Source: Cystobasidium ongulense (lineage: Eukaryota > Basidiomycota > Cystobasidiomycetes > Cystobasidiales > Cystobasidiaceae). From it: 64,000 nt of DNA. The first letter of the stretch is position 1. Each line of letters starts with the position of its first letter. Below the pieces are notes generated by a model. The model searched no databases. It was not told the origin of the DNA and saw only the letters and a program-made list of their open reading frames with translations. Below, piece after piece: positions 56,333-64,000 of the stretch. The position numbers and the translations under genes are program-made. The stretch covers positions 1,984,001-2,048,000 of the forward strand of contig BQUP01000001.1 of the NCBI GenBank assembly GCA_022835595.1. Direction: 5' to 3'.

Positions 56333-57897
56333 ATGAAGACATTCACCGCTGGACTAGTTCTCGCCGGTCTTGCTGCTACCGCAGCTGCCGCACCTGCTAT
56401 TGTCGAGCGCAACAACGACAACAAGTACCAGGGTACTCCAGGTTCTACTGTCAAATTTGGGAATGGTCCTCCAGTAGGTCACTTGCTTCCGACCCGATAG
56501 AGCCGAAGCCAGGCAACAAGTTCGATCCTAATCCTATCTATCTCCAGTCTACCATCAAGGACCCTACCGGTAATACTACCGATAAGAATCCAGTCTACAG
56601 AGTTCTGAGCGAGTTCGATTATGCCAGTTTCAACTTGGGTATGTCTTCCTGAGCTCTTGCCGGCCGACCGAACGCCGTCGGGTTTTGCATCCTGACACTT
56701 GTGTTTCACCAGGTCTTTACCAGGAGTGGATTGAACTTGATTTATTCAATTATGGTCTAAAGCGATTCTCCGATGCCGAATGGGACGAGGCTGGTGTCAC
56801 CGAGGAACTCCGCGGACTTTTGAGCTTTATGGCAGACCAGGAAACTGGCCATGCTCAGCTTTTGACCAATGTGAGGAGAATATACTGATTCATAATTTAT
56901 ACGGCGACATGCTAATTCCTGGTCCTCCAGATTCTCGGTCCTGGAGCTGCCAAGCAATGTACTTACAACTACAGCACTGCATTCAGCACCGTCAGAGAGT
57001 ACATCGACTTTAACCAGCAGCTTACAAGATGGGGTGAAAGTGGTGTTTGGGGTTTCCTTACCCTGCTAAACAGTCGACCTTCTGCACATCTCCTTTCGCA
57101 ATCTATTGCAACTGAAGCCCGACAACAGATGGTCTTCCGCCAGTTTGCGTATGTGCAGTTTTCCTATATCGACGCGAAGCCGTGCTGACCATTGATATAT
57201 TCGTACGCAAAGGGGCGCACCGGCGATGGACGTGTACTTCGAGCCTGGTATCCCCCAGGCTTGGGCATGGACTCTCCTTGCTCCTTACATCCAGTCCTGC
57301 CCACAGGAGAATCCCAGAGTTCAATGGTCCAACTTCCCCAAGTTGAGCGTCGATAACAATCCATCTCTAGCATATGAAGGTAGCAAAGCTGCAGTCTCTA
57401 CCAACATCACCCAGCTAGTCAAGACTGGCGAGACTATCTACTTCTCCTGGGAAAACCCCGGCAAGAAGGTCGGCCCGGACCTCAGCTACACTACAAGCAA
57501 GAATGGAGGAACTCCAACACATGCTCTTTGGGTCCACCAGATCAACGCAACATTGGCTCCTCTGACCATCACTGGACCTAACTCTGGTTACGCTAAGCTA
57601 CCAGCTGGTGACGTCTATGATACCGCCATTGCCCGTGAGTCTTTCCTTTCCGCGAGGAGGCTGTTCGTAGAGTGCTTGGTTGACCCTTTGTTTTATACAG
57701 ACACTGGTCCAGCTATCAATGGAACAGGTTTCGTCGCTCTCGTAGACAGTGCCGACCACTACACAGTTGCCAACTTGTCCCTTGTCATCCCCCACATGGT
57801 TGCCGGCGTAAGTCCTAATCATAAGTCATATGTCCCATTTTTTTCAGAGCTAATTTGCATTCTTTCTTCGTAGCCTGCTATCTTCCAGTCCGGATAA
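56333..57897 (+). CDS. Rds1-like secreted stress protein (ferritin-like fold)
   Basis: About seven exons are inferred. The signal peptide is MKTFTAGLVLAGLAATAAAAP. Blocks follow in the order of the fungal Rds1 family: PGNKFDPNPIYLQSTIKDPT, VLSEFDYASFNLGLYQEWIE, LDLFNYGLKRFSD, LSFMADQETGHAQLLTNILG, CTYNYSTAFSTVREYIDFNQ, WGESGVWGFLTLLNSR, and the Ser/Gly-rich C-terminal part with PHMVAGPAIFQSG. ExxH in QETGHA and the helical first half are ferritin-like, but metal binding is not shown for the family. It is induced by nutrient stress in S. pombe. Near 56470 the frame needs either a 35-nt intron or a frameshift; see findings. Confidence 0.8.
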
Positions 57898-58265
57898 GCG
57901 ATTGGCGTTGGTAGACCTTGGAGAATAGCTCATACCAAAAAGTTTAAGAGCTCGATATAGAGAGCATGGACAGCTTCTTCCACCAATTTAATATCCGTTC
58001 TAATTTTATCCTCAATTCAAAACATCATGTAGCATCACTTTCTTTCTACTCTTTTTGCTACTAGAGACGGTCTAGTCTCTGCAGGCTGATCAGTAATTCA
58101 ATTGACTACATTCAAGAAGGTATTCCCCTCGTTCCGACTCCGATTTTGAACACTGCATACACCATGTCGCATCGCATCTTTGTTATACTCGTTGCAAACA
58201 GGCAATAAACCTACACACGCACCCTCTGCTGCATCAATAGATTACTGTTCATGTACGTAAGCTTG
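57898..58265. other. Intergenic between convergent genes
   Basis: 3' flanks of the Rds1-like and MTP18-like genes, AT-rich; nothing else is seen. Confidence 0.4.
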
Positions 58266-59364
58266 TTACAATTCGGATTTTTCGTGTTCTTTCCGTCTCC
58301 GTCCGGTTGCTTCAGCAGTCGATCCGACCCAGTTCTCTTCAACCCAGTCGAAGACTTTATCGGTAGCCTGTTCGACATAGTGCTATCCATCAGTATCCTG
58401 AAAGCGATATAGTTGCATGCTGAAAAACGTGGGATAGTCACTTACTGTCTCTACAGGATGATCAAACATTATAGGCAATGCCGGCACTATAGCTAGACCA
58501 ACGCTTAAATCACACAAGATGTAGGTTAGCTACTTAAGAAGGGAAACCCAAGTATTAAGGAATCGTAGACATACACTGTTGGACCCCATCCCTTGATCTT
58601 TGGGCTGGTACTCTTCATGAACAACGGCGCCGAGTATCTGACTGCGCTGTGGATGGTTAGGGCCGGAAGGAGGATTGAAGCTAGACCTTGGAAAACTGTT
58701 CAACAGGAAGTAGGCCATCAGATGTTTTTCTAGAGAGACACCAGTATGTGGAGAAAAGGCCCACCTGTCCGCCTAGCGACTCTTAATCCAATCTCAGTAG
58801 AAGCACTGCAACTTTCTTTTTCTCCTGCAAGCAATCTTTCCTGTCTGTCTAAATGAGCTTTATAACCTTCGAATCCAATGTCTCCTACGACATATGCTAT
58901 GGAAATACCGTATGCTCCTGATACAAGTTTACGGTTTACTATAGGTCTGAAAGCTTCGCCAATGTCGCTGTTTGGCAAGAAGAACAAAAACGTCGGCTTC
59001 AGCGACGCACATCGACCTGCTCATTGAGAGAATGTGCGATTACTCACGAGGTATAGGCCAGATAACGGGTAGCGGGAAGTAGCACAGGTCTGATACGACC
59101 TATATTGGTTGATTATGACGATCGTTCGAAAGCGTCAGCGAAAGGGCTTTCGTTCGTTGTTATTCTGAAGCTCTACCAAAACTCTTTCACAGCTGAGTAG
59201 TGTGACAACGTACCCAGCAAAGCAAGATAACGAGCACTAGTATCTGTCGTATCTATTTCTCCGTCTACTATCTGTTCTGTGATTGTGCTCTTGCCTGCAT
59301 CACTCGAGATGGAAGGAGTCTTTGCCAGGTTGGCGGGCGGGCTGGACGTTGACGATGAAGCCAT
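58266..59364 (-). CDS. Mitochondrial fission process protein 1 (MTP18/MTFP1-like)
   Basis: About five exons are inferred. The start MASSSTSSPPANL follows a longer in-frame possibility (MTTAHYLNT) 27 nt upstream. Family blocks: DTSARYLALLG, then IGEAFRPIVNRKLVSGAYGI, SIAYVVGDIGFEGYKAHL, the ILLPALTIHSAVRYSAPLF helix, and VGLAIVPALPIMFDHPVE with a charged tail ending EKSEL. MTP18 is an inner-membrane protein with about four helices and influences mitochondrial division; fungal homologs are little studied. The final exon is set by the phase-0 join ET|ATDKVFDWVEENW. It shows no fusion or truncation. Confidence 0.75.
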
Positions 59365-59874
59365 GGTGTTGAGATAGTGCGCTGTGGTCAAGCTTCAAGT
59401 AGTGATTTGGCTGCAACAAATATCGAAAGAAAAGCCAGCCTTGGAAAGCGTGTGTTGGCTGATGGTGTCTGCTTGCGCACCGATCAACCCGCGCCCAGAC
59501 TGGAATTAGGGGAATACAACATGACACACACAATCTTGTTACAAGACCAAGGAAGCGGCATTGCAGAGAAGACGTAAGGACTTGAACCTCATGGTGATTG
59601 CCATCGCTACACCCTTTGACCAGTTGCTTGCTACTATCTGTCATCTCAGGTTTTACAAGTTACAACAAGATGCAAGAACTTCGGAGAATGACATGCTAAT
59701 GAGGTCTGATTCTGTAAAATAAGAATGGAACTACATTCTTTCCCTTCTGGCAATAAAATATCGCCAGTCCAGGAGAATTTTGATACCCATAGTTGTACAG
59801 TTGAATCTGAATGAGGAACTGTTTTGATGCTTATAATCGTGTTAATTGACGAGAAAAGTCCTCATCTGACAATG
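59365..59874. other. Intergenic
   Basis: 5' region of the MTP18-like gene and 3' flank of the acidic-protein gene. No coding frame is supported. Confidence 0.4.
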
Positions 59875-60940
59875 CTAATGCTTTTTGTAGTCGTTCTTGC
59901 GGTTTCTAAGAGACGGAGGAGGTGAATGATCAGATATAAGTTCAGCTGAGTAGACCATGTCAAAGAGAGTCACCTTTGTTGATGAATCATCCTGGAATAT
60001 GTCTTGTACTGCTCGAGGTTTCTTAGACCGGTCATGACTCTGTCCTATCCGCCTTTGTTCTTGCCTCGAAGGGGCATCGCTTGAAGAGTCGTCTTCTTCA
60101 GATCCGTCTGCATCCTCGGATCCCTCAGCACTCTCGCTCTCTTGGTACTCTTCATCCTCGTCTACTTCGTTGGCGGTCTTATATGATGCCATAGTAGCAT
60201 CGCGATCGTGCTCTTCTTGGACTCGGCTTTGCCGTTGCTGCTGTTGCGACTTATCATCATCGTCGTCGCCAGTTAAAGGAGAAGACACATCTGCAAATCC
60301 ATTCGGCAATCCGGCGCCCACCTCCCGGGCCGCTTCCTTCCCTCTAGCTTTTGAGCTCTTGGACACTCTCTTCATCGAATGGATGGAGTCTTTGGTACCT
60401 CCTGGAGCTTCTGCCCTCCATAATGTATCTCTCCCGTTGGTAGTCGCTGTTGATTTTGTAGTGTCACCCCGGCCGTGGCTGGTTCTTGTGCTTGTGCTCC
60501 CAGAGGCTTTTGCAGTTGACGTACTTGCAGCTGAAGAGGAGTTTGAGTGTACGTGCGTGAGGGGATGCTGTGTTGCGTTGCTAACGCTGACTAGTTTTCT
60601 GCGCTCACGCATCAGTGAATTGCACAGCAAAGGGCGGGGACAGTACTCACTCTGCAGTCTCTTCGAGTATCCGCTCTATCCGCCTACGATATTCTAAGAG
60701 TGCTGCGTCGTCTATAGGTTTGAGTGCTTCTTGCACTTGTCTGTGAAAATGTCGAGCTTGTAGTCAGTAGGTTGTAAAGTATGGGTTGTATGCAAGGCCC
60801 CGCCTGAGCCAAGGCAACATCGTCCATTCATCATCGAAACCCTCGGCAGAAGCTGCAAGCGTGCTGCCTGTAGACGACAAACGACGACGGCCCTGGCGAG
60901 CAGGGTAGCCAGGTTGACGATGCTCACGGAAACAGTGCAT
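59875..60940 (-). CDS. Acidic, Ser-rich protein, unrecognised (probably nuclear)
   Basis: Three exons are proposed: 60940 (MHCFREHRQPGYPARQGRRR) to about 60817, then a helix-rich exon QVQEALKPIDDAALLEYRRR, IERILEETAEK, then the long last exon to 59875. The middle helix looks like a short coiled coil. The remainder is low-complexity: Ser/Thr-rich, then an acidic stretch (TGDDDDDKS, DEDEEYQESESAEGSEDADG, SEEDDSSS). The C-terminus has KKPRAVQDIFQDDSST and SLRNRKNDYKKH, possible nuclear-localisation patches. The donor at the end of exon 1 (GTTGCC) is weak, so that exon is the least certain part. I do not recognise a family. Confidence 0.5.
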
Positions 60941-62047
60941 CTGAAGTAGCCAGCAAGCGGGTCGTCTCGTCGGGTTCCTGTGTATTGGGCGTCAACGTGT
61001 ATACTTGCGCTCATGGCTGACTCGAGGCACTGCGGCCACAGCACCAGACATGCAGCAGCTCACCTCGCTGTCCCGCCTAGTGCGTCTCCCCAGCCCGCAG
61101 CAGGACCAGAACATGGATGCAGTATTGCAGATGGATGGATGCGTCTGATGGCGGGCGGAAGGCAAGCAGTGCACACTTGCTGTCCTTTGTCTCCACGACC
61201 CAGACAGACAGAGTTGACGGGTCAAAATCAGCGATCGAGGATCTTCACAGAGAGCGACGCTGGAAGAGTAACTTATGAGTCGTAGAAGCGGACGTACGTT
61301 CTTATTGCATCTTAGTTTACAGGTGATTACCACTGACAAGAGTCATTAACTTTATCGCTGCAAGAAAATCACCCGGAGAATTGTAATCACCTCTGAAGCA
61401 GGATAGACGCAGGACAAGGTTGGAGAAAAGTTGGAGAAAAGTTGGAGAAGGTGATAAGGGCAGGCTATTCCCAGCTACAACTGCGATAAGTCGAGTCGAC
61501 AGCAGGGACAAGGCCAGGAACTCTCCATCTTGGTACCGGACAGGTCACCGTTCTGGAGTGGACACCATCAACTCTCTCTACGCTGTTCTGTAAATGCAAG
61601 TTGACGGCACGTCCAAGGCGCGCACGGCTCAGCACATCGAGATGGCGAATCCTCACACCACCATGCCACCTTGCACCGGGCAGCCGACCTCAACGCACGC
61701 CATGCTATGCTATACACTACAAGGCTTCACACACTTTCTGCCCTCGTCCTGCTTGTCGCTCCACCCATCGCTTCCGCCGATCACGCTGCCAGCTCGAAAA
61801 TGTGGATGCGTTCCAACGCTGAGCTCGCAATGCACCTCGCCCAAGCTCGAGTATGCAATCTAGCAAGTGTCCAGATATAGAGCTGTGTTGTTGCTCCAGG
61901 AACATGATTATCAGCCCCTACAACGACAAACAAATGGTTCTGTCGTACCGTACGCTAACGCTCTAATCCATCACTTGTTACTATCACTCAAAGCATTTTA
62001 TGCAGTACGACCATCAAGCCTAGTCGCATGGGCGAAGCACAAGCATC
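60941..62047. other. Long 5' region of the glyoxal oxidase gene
   Basis: 1.1 kb without a supported gene. It contains the 11-bp tandem repeat listed separately. The last 450 bases are pyrimidine-rich, as expected for a strong secreted-enzyme promoter and 5' UTR. Confidence 0.4.
61419..61451. repeat. 11-bp tandem repeat, three copies
   Basis: Three head-to-tail copies of GTTGGAGAAAA are present, the last with two end changes. It lies about 600 bp upstream of the glyoxal oxidase start. Confidence 0.85.
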
Positions 62048-64000
62048 ATGAAGTCAGTTTTCTCACGCAACTTGCCGTCTCTCCTTACCCTCAAGCTCAT
62101 CCTCTATCAATTCCTGCCGGTAATTCGCGCCAAAGATGATCATTCGGCGGCATGGAATGGCCAAACAACCGAAGGTTCAGACACAACGCAATCGGACAAG
62201 GTTCCTTTCACTCCATTCTGGGTGCCCTATGGATCAAAGCTAGTGGACGATACAGACGATGGCATCGCCTGGTTGGGCGGAGCAGGAGACTGGATCAAGC
62301 ACGTATCAAGCGACTACATCAATGGAACAATACACACAGGCACGCAAGCAGGTGCATCGTTTACTTATAGATTCAGAGGATCGGGCATAGAATGGTACGG
62401 ATGTACCTCTCCATATCACGGTAAAGCTGCAGTCTGGATTGATGGTAAATGGCAAGAACGTATCAACCTATACTCTGAAAACGCATATTGCCAGCAAATC
62501 ATCTGGAAGCATGATGATCTAGATTATGGCTTGCATACTATCAAAGTCACAGTCCTTGGGACTCAGGATAAACGTGCGAACGGGATGAGAATCGATATTG
62601 ACGCATTGGTAATTGATGAAACTGCCCCTAAGCGCTCTCGAGAACGACGCCGTAGCAATAACAAGATTATCAAGCGACTCAAGCAACCTTTAACGAATGA
62701 AAATCTATGGACAGTCGGTCAAACCCGTTTAGCTCAAACGGGTAATTTGGGAGTTTCAGCAATGCAGATTTCTATAGTAGATGATTCACATATGATCATA
62801 GTAGATAAAGTTGAACATAACACTTTGACGGTGAATGGACATCCAGCATGGGGATCAATCTACAATTTCAACACAGGAAAAGAAAGACCTTTGGATTTAC
62901 AATCTAATTCTTTCTGTGCAGGTGGATCATGGCTTAGCAATGGTACTCTAATTAACGTTGGTGGCAATCCCGTAACTAGTGATCATACAGGTTCCGCCGA
63001 TTTTGGTGACGTTAATGGTTTACAAGCTATTAGAATGTTTAATCCTTGTCCTGATAGTGAAGATTGTGATATTTATGAAAATCCTCACAGAATTAGAATG
63101 GCTGGTGCTAGATGGTATTCTTCAGTTGCTAGACTACCGGATGGATCGGTTTTCATTATAGGTGGTGCTATCAAGGGAGGTTGGATCAATAATCAGTAAG
63201 GCATTATCTACTTTCACTTTGGTTTATTGGTGGCCAGACACTGAACCTCTTTGGTTTCAACAGAACCGTCAATAACCCTTCCATCGAATACTATCCTCCT
63301 AAGAACCTACACGGCTCAAATGGTCTACCCATCCATTCTCCCTTCTTGGCAGAGACCTTGAATGCCAATCTGTTCCCGATCATCTTTCATCTGCCAAACG
63401 ACCGTATCTTCGTAGCTGCGAATACGAAAGCCATGATATATGACTATCACGCGAATACGGAACAGCGACTTCCCGATATCCCGAATGGGATCAGAATAAC
63501 CTATCCTATGACAGCAGGAGCCGTAATGCTACCTCTGAGCGAAGATAATGGATATACACCTGAGGTACTCATTTGTGGTGGATCGAATGTGGATGATACC
63601 TTGCCGAGCTGGGAAGTAAGCTCACAAGCTCCAGCCTCGGATCAGTGCATCAGAATGGCATTGAATGATCAGGGTATTGCAAAGGGATGGCAAGTCGAGC
63701 ACATGCCTCAAGCTAGGCTTATGCCCGATCTTGTTCTTCTTCCGAACGGAGGTGAGTCTCTCTTGCCTGCAGTGCGGCTGCTCTTCTTATCATTGGGATG
63801 CTGACATCAGTATCCTCCATGTCCAGACATACTCATCGTGAATGGAGCACAAACTGGAGTGGCAGGCTACGGCAATGTGAAAGATCAAGCTGGTCAATCT
63901 AATGCAGATAATCCAGCCTATACCCCAGTGGTATATCGACCCTCGGCACCAGCTGGTGTTCGTTTCTTGACCGATATAGCGATGCCAAGTTCCGATATTG
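62048..64000 (+). CDS. Glyoxal/galactose-oxidase-like copper radical oxidase (3' end outside window)
   Basis: At least three exons; the gene runs off the window. The N-terminus (MKSVFSRNLPSLLTLKLILY) is a signal sequence. Residues about 55-195 form a beta-rich domain (WLGGAGDW, GASFTYRFRGSGIEWYG, VWIDGKW, YGLHTIKVTVLG) of the jelly-roll type found in fungal surface proteins. The oxidase then starts: SNSFCAGGSWLSNGTLINVG holds the Cys, and ARWYSSVARLPDGSVFIIGG the Tyr of the Cys-Tyr cofactor. Later come YPMTAGAVMLPL, EVLICGG and ILIVNGAQTGVAGYGN with QSNADNPAYTPVVY. These are hallmarks of fungal glyoxal oxidases, which oxidise aldehydes outside the cell and make H2O2. The second Tyr-His and last His ligands lie beyond the edge. 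Confidence 0.85.

Noticed and set aside
60170-60697. Plus-strand frame of 175 codons opposite the acidic protein
   Set aside because: It is the antisense shadow of the Asp/Ser-rich coding sequence.

Overview
This window is nuclear DNA of a filamentous or dimorphic fungus, most probably a basidiomycete. Coding regions on both strands are densely cut by short GT-AG introns (mostly 50-75 nt), with clear CTRAY-like branch sites. The gene set includes a DUF6534 seven-helix protein, a copper-radical glyoxal oxidase, Crh-type GH16 chitin transglycosylases and a MATA-type HMG-box factor. I cannot fix the subphylum. I saw no transposon, provirus, CRISPR array or tRNA. All exon joins were made by eye from splice signals, reading-frame phase and family similarity.

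Layout. 1-3.9 kb: end of an exopolyphosphatase, a Cmc2 cytochrome-oxidase assembly factor, and the divergent pair GET2 / proteasome chaperone PAC2. 4.2-9.8 kb: an F-box protein, a J-domain protein and a PH + ORD oxysterol-binding protein. 10.3-15.6 kb: a complex I subunit, a METTL21-like methyltransferase, a tubulin-tyrosine-ligase-like protein and phosphoacetylglucosamine mutase. 16.1-20.2 kb: a tandem pair of Crh/GH16 cell-wall enzymes with hevein-like chitin-binding heads. 21.4-30.9 kb: an HMG-box regulator, a helix-hairpin-helix protein, a Dbf2/Sid2 kinase and a HAD-family phosphatase. 31.7-37.8 kb: a DUF6534 membrane protein and a large PHD-finger protein. 37.8-40.9 kb: a gene-poor interval with several perfect hairpins. 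40.9-43.8 kb: a Dabb-domain protein with a broken 5' copy next to it, and a single-pass membrane protein. 46-50.6 kb: an Hst3/4-like sirtuin, a small coiled-coil protein, and EF-1B alpha with a box C/D snoRNA in its first intron. 50.9-61 kb: a DUF218 protein, a P-loop kinase, a DUF3237 protein, an Rds1-like secreted protein, an MTP18-like mitochondrial protein and an unrecognised acidic protein. 62 kb to the end: glyoxal oxidase, cut by the window edge.

The genes do not form one pathway. Links that can be drawn are: PCM1 makes GlcNAc-1-P, which leads to UDP-GlcNAc and chitin, and the Crh enzymes then act on chitin; several genes serve mitochondria (Cmc2, NDUFB10-like, MTP18-like). Many neighbours are divergent pairs with only 130-280 bp between start codons. 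The most notable observations concern RNA processing: a 3-nt microexon conserved in both Crh paralogs, a 10-nt microexon in the Dbf2 kinase, a GC-AG intron, candidate introns of 35-40 nt, and a U18/snR18-type snoRNA in the EF-1B alpha intron, the same host gene as in budding yeast.
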